From a virus, in the IMG/VR virus record IMGVR_UViG_3300033148_006102, positions 1-64,000 of that record: a stretch of 64,000 nucleotides of DNA; one strand, given 5' to 3'. Under the pieces are notes generated by a model. That model saw only the letters and a program-made list of their open reading frames with translations. It did no database searches and had not been told where the DNA came from. The position numbers and the translations under genes are program-made. Of the stretch, positions 25,159 to 32,585 are shown in pieces (position 1 is the first letter of the stretch; every line of letters starts with the position of its first letter).

Positions 25159-25343
25159 AGAAGATTTGGTGGTTCATCAAGTGTGCCCTGGGATTTGGCA
25201 CTATCGACGATGGCTCGATCTGTTGGTTCAGCGCGAAATTCTGGGACGTTCACGATTACCACTGGGAGAAGGGCGGTGATGGCCAGCCCTCGCATTTTTA
25301 CACATACGTTTGTCCGGAATGCGACAAACATTTCATGATATAG
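25155..25343 (+). CDS. Small aromatic protein with CxxC
   Basis: 62 residues, ATGA overlap with the methylase. Rich in Trp/Phe/Tyr/His, ending YVCPECDKHFMI. Possibly a single zinc knuckle using the CPEC and nearby His. This family is common beside small phage genes and has no known role. Confidence 0.55.
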   Translation: MKKIWWFIKCALGFGTIDDGSICWFSAKFWDVHDYHWEKGGDGQPSHFYTYVCPECDKHFMI

Positions 25344-25358
25344 GAGAAAGGAATGAGC

Positions 25359-25361
25359 TGA
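25359..25361 (+). other. In-frame TGA at codon 3
   Basis: AGGAGAAAGGA-ATG AGC TGA, then AAC GAA GCA TAT CCA, open and in frame into the following gene. The ATG has one of the best ribosome sites in the area. Replacing the TGA by a sense codon would add 15 residues to the gene's N-terminus, with protein-like composition (NEAYPDTWNELRL). Confidence 0.6.
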
Positions 25362-25397
25362 AACGAAGCATATCCAGATACATGGAATGAATTACGT

Positions 25398-25853
25398 TTG
25401 ATGATGTCACCAACCGGTGAGATCCATTGCATACATGATTCGGCACAACAGCCAGGTGTTGATGATCTACCAACATTTGCTCGTCTGATGGCGAGAGTGG
25501 CTGCAGGTGATGCTGGTGACGGTGTAAAAGCCATTGCATATGAGCGCAGACGTCAAATGACCATCAAAGGATTTGATGCTGAGCACGACGATAGTCACGA
25601 AGAGAATGAGTTGGCGCATGCCGTGGGTTCGTCAGAACTGTGCTTGCCGGTAAATACCGAGTCAGCGTACGCAGGTTACATGGAAGTATGGCCTAATGAC
25701 TGGGACGATAAGGGTTACATGGAAGTATGGCCTAATGACTGGGACGATAAGTGGAAGCCTGAGCATAAGGCAAATCGTACACGGCAGCTTGTGATCGCAG
25801 GTGCGTTGATTGCGGCCGAAATCGACAGGATCAATCGCGGATTGAAAGAATGA
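25398..25853 (+). CDS. Conserved phage protein with tandem duplication
   Basis: 151 residues from the first usable start (TTG/ATG) after the codon-3 TGA. AIAYERRRQMTIKGF, HDDSHEENELAHAVG, a WPNDWDDKW block and RQLVIAGALIAAEIDRI form a well-known but uncharacterised phage family. The WPNDWD block is present twice because of a perfect 39-bp tandem repeat; relatives normally have one. The repeat is recent, and with the early stop suggests the gene may be drifting. Overlaps the next start. Confidence 0.65.
   Translation: MMMSPTGEIHCIHDSAQQPGVDDLPTFARLMARVAAGDAGDGVKAIAYERRRQMTIKGFDAEHDDSHEENELAHAVGSSELCLPVNTESAYAGYMEVWPNDWDDKGYMEVWPNDWDDKWKPEHKANRTRQLVIAGALIAAEIDRINRGLKE
25674..25751 (+). repeat. 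Perfect 39-bp tandem duplication
   Basis: Two adjacent identical 39-base units, each encoding GYMEVWPNDWDDK, in frame. The absence of any synonymous change suggests very recent slippage or an assembly artefact. Confidence 0.9.
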
Positions 25854-26164
25854 AGATAGTAGCACCTTCGCACTTTGTTCAAGAAGCCGGCGAATTGACG
25901 CCGAAAGTGCTGGACGACATCTGGGCGGCCTTCGCGCACGTCTACGCGCCGCCCTGGGTAGTATACAGCGACATATCGTATTCAAAGACGCAGTCGATCA
26001 TGGAACTGGTCTCGACGTCTCTCAAGCTGCCGATAGCTACGCACGTGCAATCCACGGCGTCAAGGACACAGGAAGAGGCTGAGACAGAAGTCGCCATGAT
26101 CCGTAATTTCCGCGCAATCGAAATGGCATGTAACTGGGCACCATCCATGGTGATGGAGATCTAG
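25850..26164 (+). CDS. Hypothetical protein ending at a suspicious TAG
   Basis: 104 residues, ATGA overlap with the previous gene. The middle YAPPWVVYSDISYSKTQSIMELVSTSL is unremarkable. The frame stays open for another 15 codons beyond the TAG and codes RLRKRVKELEDEQEK, a coiled-coil-like tail, ending at TGA inside the next gene. The TAG may therefore be a nonsense mutation or a readthrough site. No family recognised. Confidence 0.5.
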   Translation: MKIVAPSHFVQEAGELTPKVLDDIWAAFAHVYAPPWVVYSDISYSKTQSIMELVSTSLKLPIATHVQSTASRTQEEAETEVAMIRNFRAIEMACNWAPSMVMEI

Positions 26165-26195
26165 CGGTTGCGGAAGCGCGTAAAGGAATTGGAAG

Positions 26196-26399
26196 ATGAG
26201 CAAGAGAAGTGAGTGGCTGGCGCGGCGGAGAGGCCGGTGGGTTAAGGCACTGATGTGTCGTGGTGTCCAGTATCCCACAGAGGTTATCGACGGTGTCAGG
26301 TATTACCGTGTAGGCGACAAACTCTTTAACGCACGAGATGTGTTGGAGAGTGATTCAATTCTGGAGGGTGAGGATGTACACGAAGGAACAGATAGCTGA
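26196..26399 (+). CDS. Small basic hypothetical protein
   Basis: 67 residues, GGAAG ahead of the ATG. Basic N-terminus (KRSEWLARRRGRWVKALM), then VIDGVRYYRVGDKLFNARDV, a small beta-type fold. Overlaps the next gene by 26 bases. Family unknown. Confidence 0.5.
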   Translation: MSKRSEWLARRRGRWVKALMCRGVQYPTEVIDGVRYYRVGDKLFNARDVLESDSILEGEDVHEGTDS

Positions 26400-26547
26400 A
26401 ATCGTTGAAAACGAAGGCCTGGGTTATACCTTCACGCACTACCTCGATCCCAAGCAGATTGAGGACGAGGAATTGCGCGAACTGGGTATCCAGGCACAAA
26501 CTGCACTCCGTAAGATCGAATCGATCTTGGAAGAGTTCATGCCCTGA
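26374..26547 (+). CDS. Small acidic helical protein
   Basis: 57 residues from an ATG preceded by GGAGGGTGAGG; an earlier in-frame ATG has no site. Acidic and helical (ELRELGIQAQTALRKIESIL). Role unknown. Confidence 0.55.
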   Translation: MYTKEQIAEIVENEGLGYTFTHYLDPKQIEDEELRELGIQAQTALRKIESILEEFMP

Positions 26548-26557
26548 AGGGAGAAAG

Positions 26558-26941
26558 ATGAAGAAAGGTAAATGGGTTGCGGCGCTCCTCGCCGTACTGT
26601 GGATAGTCGTGGCCATAGGTGGTGTATTGAGTGGCGCGATGCTGTGTGGTTGCGACGAGGAATCAACCAAGAAGCAGACTTACCACCGGCGTACCGTCGT
26701 GCTGTTCACGCCACCGAAGGCGGATCGCGAGACCATACTGGCACAGCAGGCGTTGGCGATGGAGCTCGCGGCCCTGGAGCTGTTCCCGTTGGACGACAAC
26801 GACGCGCAGGAGAACGAGGCCTTCGTGGTGTTGACGCAGTGCTTCTATGGGCGGTACATCGACGAATTTGACAAGAAGTTCGACGCGGTCCTCGAGCGAT
26901 ACAAGGACCGATGTCATTTTCAGGTGAAGGAAGGAGATTAG
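26558..26941 (+). CDS. Probable lipoprotein / membrane-anchored protein
   Basis: 127 residues, ribosome site GGGAGAAAG. MKKGKW, hydrophobic core to ~residue 28, then L29-C30-G31-C32, consistent with a lipobox with Cys32 modified. The mature part is acidic and helical. Its third-codon positions are markedly GC-rich compared with neighbours, hinting at a different origin. Role unknown; possible cell-envelope or exclusion function. Confidence 0.55.
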   Translation: MKKGKWVAALLAVLWIVVAIGGVLSGAMLCGCDEESTKKQTYHRRTVVLFTPPKADRETILAQQALAMELAALELFPLDDNDAQENEAFVVLTQCFYGRYIDEFDKKFDAVLERYKDRCHFQVKEGD

Positions 26942-27208
26942 GTGCAAGCAACAGCAGAACGTAAAGACGCCTGGATGGCGGTAAACATATCGAACCCGGA
27001 CGAGAGCAAGAGGAAGCAGACCTTGTGTCCGCAGGGTGCGCAAATCATGTATGTCATAGATCCCAACGGCGAAGGCGCGGGTAAGTACAAGCGTCGGATC
27101 GTCGCGTATCGTGTCACCATGCCGCGCGCAATGATTTGGCCATGGCACGATGGCACGCTCAAGATATACGTCCAATGGGGGCGATTGGGAATGGTGGAAG
27201 GTGGATAG
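26942..27208 (+). CDS. Hypothetical protein (GTG start)
   Basis: 88 residues starting at GTG directly after the previous stop, with AAGGAGA upstream. Strand-rich C-terminus (KYKRRIVAYRVTMP, LKIYVQWG). No family recognised. Confidence 0.5.
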   Translation: MQATAERKDAWMAVNISNPDESKRKQTLCPQGAQIMYVIDPNGEGAGKYKRRIVAYRVTMPRAMIWPWHDGTLKIYVQWGRLGMVEGG

Positions 27209-27210
27209 CC

Positions 27211-27750
27211 TTGTCGACATCTAAGATTACACGACCAGATATTGGTGAAATATGGGAGCACGTGACGCTAACGAAGGTGGCCTTAAATGATGCTCAGTTA
27301 TTTGCTGGGGTAAAAGCGTTGCTTGCATACATCAAGGAACTGGAAAAAGAGCGACAAGATATCGCCAAAATTAAGCGAGATCACAAAAAGGAATTACGTG
27401 CGCGACAGGCACGTATAACAGACTACATCTACAGCAATGCGGTCTATGAAGCGCAAGTTATGGCGTTAACACAAGCATTGATTGCAGCGCGACGTGAACG
27501 AAGACCAAATATAAAAGAGCTGGAGGATGCCACGCAAGAAGAGATCAACGCGTTGCCGCTAGATGTACTACATATAGGCAACCGTGCACGTGGTGTGCTT
27601 GATCGTGAACGTGTGCGTTCGGTAGGTGAGCTTTATGAGCGAAATAATTGGCGTGGTGCACATGGTCTCGGAACCAAGTTGTTTCGTGAAATAATATCAG
27701 CGATGGTTGAATTTGAGACCCGGACGCGAAAAGATGAACCACTCGCCTAA
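27211..27750 (+). CDS. RNA polymerase alpha-CTD-like helix-hairpin-helix protein
   Basis: 179 residues from a TTG preceded by GGAAGGTGG; a longer form using an upstream ATG is possible. Residues ~15-100 form a charged coiled coil. From ~112, LPLDVLHIGNRARGVLDRERVRSVGELY ... GLGTKLFREIISAM (two parts) matches the alpha-CTD pattern I..L.LTVRSANCL...I..VGDL...NLGKKSLTEI. The arginine equivalent to DNA-contacting R265 and the LG.K turn are kept. It could bind promoter UP elements or compete with host alpha. Overlaps the next gene by 17 bases. Confidence 0.65.
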   Translation: MSTSKITRPDIGEIWEHVTLTKVALNDAQLFAGVKALLAYIKELEKERQDIAKIKRDHKKELRARQARITDYIYSNAVYEAQVMALTQALIAARRERRPNIKELEDATQEEINALPLDVLHIGNRARGVLDRERVRSVGELYERNNWRGAHGLGTKLFREIISAMVEFETRTRKDEPLA

Positions 27751-28639
27751 GCTGTCCGTTCTCAGCTTCGGCGGAGGCCAGGATTCGACAGTTATATTGA
27801 TCAAGCTGATTCAGGATGCGTGGTTTCGCGAAAAGTACGCACCTGAGGATCTGCTGGTCATAATCAGTGATACAGGCGATGAACACCAAGAAACGTATGA
27901 TCACGTCGACCAGATGCTGCGTAGAGCAAGAGAACGCGGCGTCGAGACTGCCTGGCTCCGCCCAGCAATGGGATTTCACTCAGAAAAGTGGCAAAGCCTT
28001 CGTGGATTTTATCGACGAACGAATACGATCGGCTCGAAGGCTTTCCCAAAAACCTGTACGGACAAGCTGAAGCTGGTGCCAATTTACCGATATCTCTCCG
28101 AATACGTGGCCGCGAAGTATTCGCCGCCGTCGACAGGGAAAAGATACAGAGGTAAACAGCCGTTAGTTGACTTTGCCGCGGCATTCGGTAAGATTCGCGT
28201 CATGCTGGGAATAGCTGCGGGAGAAGAGTCCCGCGTGGCCGATGAAGACAAGCTGCCGAAGTGGATGCAGTTGTCTATCGAACGCAGCTACCCATTGATC
28301 GATGTAGGATGGGATCGATCAGACTGCATTGCGTTCATGCAGGGCAACGTGTTTGGCGTACCAATCCCATCCAACTGTATGCTGTGTCCATACATGAATC
28401 TAGCGGAGCTCTTGTGGCTGTACCGCTTCCATCCAAAAGACTACGACGAATGGGTGGAGCTCGAGGCCAACAAGATCGCGGCAAACAAACACAAGGGAGA
28501 CAAGAATCTCGGTGTCTGGGGTAAAAAATTATTACCCGAGGTGCTGCGTGAGGCTATTGAGAAACACGGTCACATGACCGATGAGGAATTGTGGGATTAT
28601 AAGATGACCCATGGTCACAATGTCCGCTCAAAGTATTAG
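27734..28639 (+). CDS. PP-loop ATPase of the PAPS reductase / DndC-like family
   Basis: 301 residues, ATG inside the end of the previous gene. S11-F-G-G-G-Q-D-S18 is the PP-loop that adenylates substrates. Later NCMLCPYMNLAELLWLY gives a CxxC, and GIAAGEESR a second conserved block. Phage members are annotated as PAPS reductase-like, but the family also includes DndC-type and tRNA thiolation or deazaguanine enzymes. No sulfurtransferase partner (IscS) is visible. A nucleic acid or nucleotide modification role is inferred. Confidence 0.75.
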   Translation: MNHSPKLSVLSFGGGQDSTVILIKLIQDAWFREKYAPEDLLVIISDTGDEHQETYDHVDQMLRRARERGVETAWLRPAMGFHSEKWQSLRGFYRRTNTIGSKAFPKTCTDKLKLVPIYRYLSEYVAAKYSPPSTGKRYRGKQPLVDFAAAFGKIRVMLGIAAGEESRVADEDKLPKWMQLSIERSYPLIDVGWDRSDCIAFMQGNVFGVPIPSNCMLCPYMNLAELLWLYRFHPKDYDEWVELEANKIAANKHKGDKNLGVWGKKLLPEVLREAIEKHGHMTDEELWDYKMTHGHNVRSKY

Positions 28640-28647
28640 GAGACGCT

Positions 28648-29229
28648 ATGCCTGACGGAAAGCGAACACCGATAGAGTTATCCAAGCCGCCGAAGTGGCT
28701 ACCAGATGGCAGTGTTGAGTTAACGATGTCAGCGGCAGAAGAATTCAAGATGCGGCTACAGATGGACGAGCAGCTGACACAGGCCGGCGTGGACGCAGGT
28801 GTGCTCGAGCGCGGCCCACCTGTGGTTTGTAGTGGTCCTATTCATGCTGATCGTAAGCCATTGTTTGACCGGGATGCCTTAGATCCTCGGGTTAACGAGA
28901 CGCTCGTAGAGAAATCAGATATTGTTGTTTGTGTGAAGGTGCTTCCGACAGGTCAACCGAATGCAAATGGGGATGTCTTTGTTATGAAGGACAAAGAAGA
29001 CGTTATCGCGACGTACGAATACTTTGATGTGGTTGCACAGCCGCAGAAGCCGCACCGTAAAACACGCGACTATCTCATAAAGAAATCTGACGGCTTTGTG
29101 CTTGGTCAGATTGTTTTCCATGCGCCGTGGCGTCAGCACGTGTTGATACTAGAGCCGCATACAATATGGTCGAAGGGCTGTATGGAGGACGTGAACGTCT
29201 TCCTGGCCCAATTAAAGGAGAAGAAATGA
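28648..29229 (+). CDS. Hypothetical protein with NGDVF motif
   Basis: 193 residues, TAGGAGACG before the ATG. Helical N-terminus, then VVCVKVLPTGQPNANGDVFV followed by a strand-rich C-terminus (FVLGQIVFHAPWRQHVLIL). The QPNxNGDxFV segment is found again in the protein at 35.6-36.2 kb, suggesting a shared small domain. Family not recognised. Confidence 0.5.
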   Translation: MPDGKRTPIELSKPPKWLPDGSVELTMSAAEEFKMRLQMDEQLTQAGVDAGVLERGPPVVCSGPIHADRKPLFDRDALDPRVNETLVEKSDIVVCVKVLPTGQPNANGDVFVMKDKEDVIATYEYFDVVAQPQKPHRKTRDYLIKKSDGFVLGQIVFHAPWRQHVLILEPHTIWSKGCMEDVNVFLAQLKEKK

Positions 29230-29495
29230 ATTTTGGCGAAGCTATTGCGGCCCTGAAGGCGGGCAAGCGCGTGTGTCGTGGTCCAGGTTGGAACGGCAAG
29301 GGTATGTGGCTTGTCTACGTGCCTGGCTCAACAATTACGGTTGAGGAAGGTCGACCGTTGGCCGTGGGCATCCCGGTAGGCACGGTTGTTGAATTTCAGC
29401 CTTATATCGTCATGAAGACGGCGCAGGACACGATGGTGCCATGGCTCGCGTCTCAGAGCGATGTACTCGGTGAGGATTGGGAAATCGTTGAGTAA
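29226..29495 (+). CDS. Tad2-like anti-Thoeris protein (DUF2829)
   Basis: 89 residues, ribosome site AAAGGAGAAG. MNFGEAIAALKAGKRVCR, GWNGKGMWLVY, PYIVMKTAQDTMVPW and ASQSDVLGEDW are the full DUF2829 signature. DUF2829 is the Tad2 family: in tested phages these small proteins assemble and bind the cyclic ADP-ribose-type signals made by the Thoeris defence system, blocking cell suicide. Whether this copy binds such a ligand is untested. A divergent relative is encoded near 61.4 kb. Confidence 0.85.
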   Translation: MNFGEAIAALKAGKRVCRGPGWNGKGMWLVYVPGSTITVEEGRPLAVGIPVGTVVEFQPYIVMKTAQDTMVPWLASQSDVLGEDWEIVE

Positions 29496-29601
29496 CGAAG
29501 TAATAGCTGACCTGATTGTGGCCGCATGGCTTATCGCCGGTGTGATCACAATTAGCGTCATGTTTGGTCAATTGATTTGGTCCATGAAAGGAACACAGTG
29601 A
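29488..29601 (+). CDS. Micro-membrane protein (37 aa)
   Basis: TTG start overlapping the end of the DUF2829 gene and ending in a TGATG overlap with the next gene. Nearly all of it is one transmembrane helix (LIVAAWLIAGVITISVMFG). Coupling on both sides supports it. May be a small membrane regulator; no family named. Confidence 0.5.
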   Translation: MSNEVIADLIVAAWLIAGVITISVMFGQLIWSMKGTQ

Positions 29602-30224
29602 TGGTTAAGCCAAGAACCAAACAAGAACGGATGGTGCTTGTCTTCTATAAGGAAGCACAAGAAAAAGTGGTTGAGTTAGTGGCTTTTATGCGTGAGCAGC
29701 TTGTGGGCCGCAAGGTGGTACTCACCAAGATGGAGCCTAAATACCACACTACTGATACATATCGGCGCAAAATAACGGTTGATGGGTTTCCAGTATTTAT
29801 TGCGGCATCGAAGACGCAGTACATGCTACGTGGAGAAACTCCGCGCTGGTGGATACGCATTAAAAGTAAGGTTAATACTTGGACAGAACGTAAATATGCG
29901 TACTACCAGATAGGTAAGACAACAAACCTAGCTGCGGCGGTTAAAACCATGTGCAGGCGTATCCTGCGTTGGCAGCAAGAATCACGTGATTTGCATGAGG
30001 CTAAGGTCGCGCGCAAATTACGTGAAGTACAAACAAAGAAGGTGTTCAAGAAATACGCGCGCTTCGGTAAAGGCCGCAAGAACGTGGCGTGTTTGGTTGA
30101 GGGCGTAGATAACGTGGATCTGCATGACTGGAATGATCGATATGAGATTGAGTTCAAAACGGATAGCCTCGACACAATGGCGGAGCTACTCGCGAAGCTC
30201 AGGAAAGCGAAGATCATAAAATGA
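29601..30224 (+). CDS. Basic hypothetical protein
   Basis: 207 residues, ATG overlapping the preceding TGA. Very basic, with strand-rich middle (RKITVDGFPVFIAASKTQYML, WWIRIKSK) and a lysine/arginine-rich helix; could bind nucleic acid. ATGA overlap with the next gene. Family unknown. Confidence 0.5.
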   Translation: MVKPRTKQERMVLVFYKEAQEKVVELVAFMREQLVGRKVVLTKMEPKYHTTDTYRRKITVDGFPVFIAASKTQYMLRGETPRWWIRIKSKVNTWTERKYAYYQIGKTTNLAAAVKTMCRRILRWQQESRDLHEAKVARKLREVQTKKVFKKYARFGKGRKNVACLVEGVDNVDLHDWNDRYEIEFKTDSLDTMAELLAKLRKAKIIK

Positions 30225-30823
30225 CAGACGATAATATAGATATGTTTGGGCCGTTTGCCGGAAGCAAAATGGACATGCTTATGCGGCATATGGCTTTAAT
30301 GGCCGTATGGAAGCTGTTTCAGGTTGAGCAGATGATGAAGGAGTCGCAGGTCGATTCGCGGCACGGTCCGATGGAATCAGATAAGGATAGTTTTGGTGCC
30401 TTCATGTATTGGATGCATCGCGTAATGCGCGAGGCGCTCGATGATGAAGGCATTAAATACGCTGAATCCGCAACGGAACAGACAATAACTGTGTCTGAGA
30501 CAGCATGGGAGAAGCTACATCTGCAGGCGGATATGGCTACCTGGGTTAATAGCATAATCCCAGATACCAATCTGCCCATGAAGCTGAAGGAAGAGGTTCA
30601 AGAGCTTCTCGAAGCTATGCAGCATCCGAAGATACGGCATTCTGAGGTGGACAACACATCGGAGATGGAAGACGAGCTGGCAGATGTGCTGCTAGTGCTA
30701 ATGGTGATCGCGCATCGATGCCATGTAGATCTTCTGCAGGTCGGCGTCAACAAACTCGAGGTGAATAGAAAACGCAAGTGGGAAAAGCAGCCAGGTGGTA
30801 CTTACCACCATGTGGAGGATTAA
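30221..30823 (+). CDS. MazG-like nucleotide pyrophosphohydrolase-domain protein
   Basis: 200 residues. The C-terminal ~110 carry the all-alpha NTP pyrophosphatase pattern: KLKEEVQELLEA (ExxE) and MEDELADVLLVL (ExxD), then NKLEVNRKRKW. Such enzymes hydrolyse NTPs or dNTPs to monophosphates; phage versions may clean nucleotide pools or blunt starvation alarmones. The methionine-rich N-terminal ~90 residues are not part of the family and have no known match. GTG of the next gene follows immediately. Confidence 0.75.
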   Translation: MTDDNIDMFGPFAGSKMDMLMRHMALMAVWKLFQVEQMMKESQVDSRHGPMESDKDSFGAFMYWMHRVMREALDDEGIKYAESATEQTITVSETAWEKLHLQADMATWVNSIIPDTNLPMKLKEEVQELLEAMQHPKIRHSEVDNTSEMEDELADVLLVLMVIAHRCHVDLLQVGVNKLEVNRKRKWEKQPGGTYHHVED

Positions 30824-32227
30824 GTGTTCGAGCAAATAGGTTTCTTTGAGGGAGCTGGATTCGCGGCGGCCCTCGCGTTAGGCGGTATCCTGCTCACGAG
30901 TTGGGCGAAGGTAAAGGACTTCTTCAGCCGTCTGTACAGTCGCATCGTGGTAACCGTCATTATTGACTGGCCGGTCTACACCGCTGTCCAGGCATACCTC
31001 AATCGGAACTACAAGCGATCGCGCTTCGGTATCAAGTTCTACGAGGGCTTCCATGCCTTTGTACGGCCGAAGCGCCGATGGGAGATGGTTGCGTACGAGC
31101 GCATCGGGAAGAGTTCGCGCCTCTTCAGGCGTGGTTGGTGCTTCCTGTGGGCGAAGTACGGCAATGACGACAATAACAGCCGTGATACGTTGGCCGTTAG
31201 TTTCTTTCGCGGCATGCTCAACCCTGAGAAGCTTGTGGCGGATGCCGTGACGTATTGGAATGACGTAACGCGTGGTACTGGCGGCAACCGGTCCACGCGT
31301 TATTGCGTTTACCGTGTCTTTGGCAAGGGTGGGCGCCTGCGGGGTGTCGCGTCCAGTGATGATTCAGATTCTGATAGCGCGGGCGCCGGCGCAGTACGTG
31401 TACAGAGTGCGCGTGCCAGTTTCATGGACGAGATCTACGAGCACAACCTCATTGGTTGGGAACCGGACGACATTGGGCCGGACGTAACAATAGGATCTGC
31501 TGTAGAGAAGATGGCGCTGCATGAGGACGCGCTGGAGGCCGTGGAAGAGGTCAAGCGGTGGCTGGAGAGCGAGAAGTGGTATATTGAGCGCAGCATCCCA
31601 TGGAAGCGCGGATGGCTGCTACACGGGGTACCGGGAACAGGTAAGACGAGCCTTGTGCGCTCAATTGCCGAGGACCTGGACATACCGATCTATGTCTACG
31701 ATCTCGCGTCCCTGTCCAATCAGGAAATGACCGAATCGTGGATGACAATGCTCGAACATACACCGGTCATTGCATTGTTGGAAGATATTGATAATGTGTT
31801 CTATGAACGCAAGAACACCACAGGCGAGATGGGCGGAGGCTTGACCTTCGATTGCCTGCTTAACTGCATTGACGGTGTTGAGCGTTCGGATGGGCTCTTT
31901 GTGGTAGTCACAACCAATCGTTTGGAAGGCTTGGACAAGGCGCTAGGCATACCGTCTGATGACGGCAGTGGTGTATCCACAAGGCCAGGCCGCATTGATC
32001 GAGCCATCGCGATGCTTCCTCTGAGCGAGGACGGCCGGCGTAAGTTGGCGAAGCGCATTCTGAGGGATTGGCCGGAGAAGATCGAAGAATTGGTAGCTTC
32101 GTGCGAAGGCAACACAGGCGCGGAATTCCAGGAACGATGTGCGCGCTGGGCCTTGGCGAAGCATTGGGATGATAAGGAAGACGATGAAGCCAGAAGTGTT
32201 TTGGAACATGAACATGCGCGGTGCTGA
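30824..32227 (+). CDS. BCS1-like AAA ATPase, membrane-anchored
   Basis: 467 residues, GTG start directly after the previous stop. A hydrophobic segment near residues 9-30 (AGFAAALALGGILLTSW) precedes a BCS1-type middle region. G268-V-P-G-T-G-K-T275 is the Walker A motif, LLEDID (to D323) Walker B, then VVTTNRLEGLDKAL sensor 1 and RPGRIDRAI arginine finger region. Mitochondrial BCS1 moves folded protein through a membrane; bacterial and phage relatives have no settled function. Membrane remodelling or protein translocation during infection is inferred. Confidence 0.8.
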   Translation: MFEQIGFFEGAGFAAALALGGILLTSWAKVKDFFSRLYSRIVVTVIIDWPVYTAVQAYLNRNYKRSRFGIKFYEGFHAFVRPKRRWEMVAYERIGKSSRLFRRGWCFLWAKYGNDDNNSRDTLAVSFFRGMLNPEKLVADAVTYWNDVTRGTGGNRSTRYCVYRVFGKGGRLRGVASSDDSDSDSAGAGAVRVQSARASFMDEIYEHNLIGWEPDDIGPDVTIGSAVEKMALHEDALEAVEEVKRWLESEKWYIERSIPWKRGWLLHGVPGTGKTSLVRSIAEDLDIPIYVYDLASLSNQEMTESWMTMLEHTPVIALLEDIDNVFYERKNTTGEMGGGLTFDCLLNCIDGVERSDGLFVVVTTNRLEGLDKALGIPSDDGSGVSTRPGRIDRAIAMLPLSEDGRRKLAKRILRDWPEKIEELVASCEGNTGAEFQERCARWALAKHWDDKEDDEARSVLEHEHARC

Positions 32228-32585
32228 TCCTGAACTGAGGGACACGCATCAGAAGTGGGATGAAGCCATGTTGAAGGCTGAAACTGCCTTCATCGAACAA
32301 GTAATAGGTGCGTACCGCGAGCTCGGCAATGGTGACTTCATGCTGGTATCGTTGGCACGCAACCTGCGCTCACGCCTACGTAATGAAGTAATAGATTGCG
32401 CGTACCACGCGCGGATGCAGGCGAAGACGCTCAAATCAAGCGCGAAGAAGATCTGTCGTAACTGTGATCTGTTGCGGTACGTACCAGATTCAATGAGTCA
32501 CAGCAAATCATCAGGCTGTGAGGTTATGGGGAATCGCGAGCCCGATATGGAGGCTTGCGATGAATTTGTGGAGAAAGAAGGGTAA
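32184..32585 (+). CDS. Hypothetical protein, Cys-containing
   Basis: 133 residues; ATG after AAGGAAG lies inside the end of the AAA gene, overlapping 44 bases. Helical, with KKICRNCDLLRYVPDSMSHS and a later C, forming a probable zinc site (CxxC ... C ... C). One-base overlap with the next gene (TAATG). Role unknown. Confidence 0.5.
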   Translation: MKPEVFWNMNMRGADPELRDTHQKWDEAMLKAETAFIEQVIGAYRELGNGDFMLVSLARNLRSRLRNEVIDCAYHARMQAKTLKSSAKKICRNCDLLRYVPDSMSHSKSSGCEVMGNREPDMEACDEFVEKEG

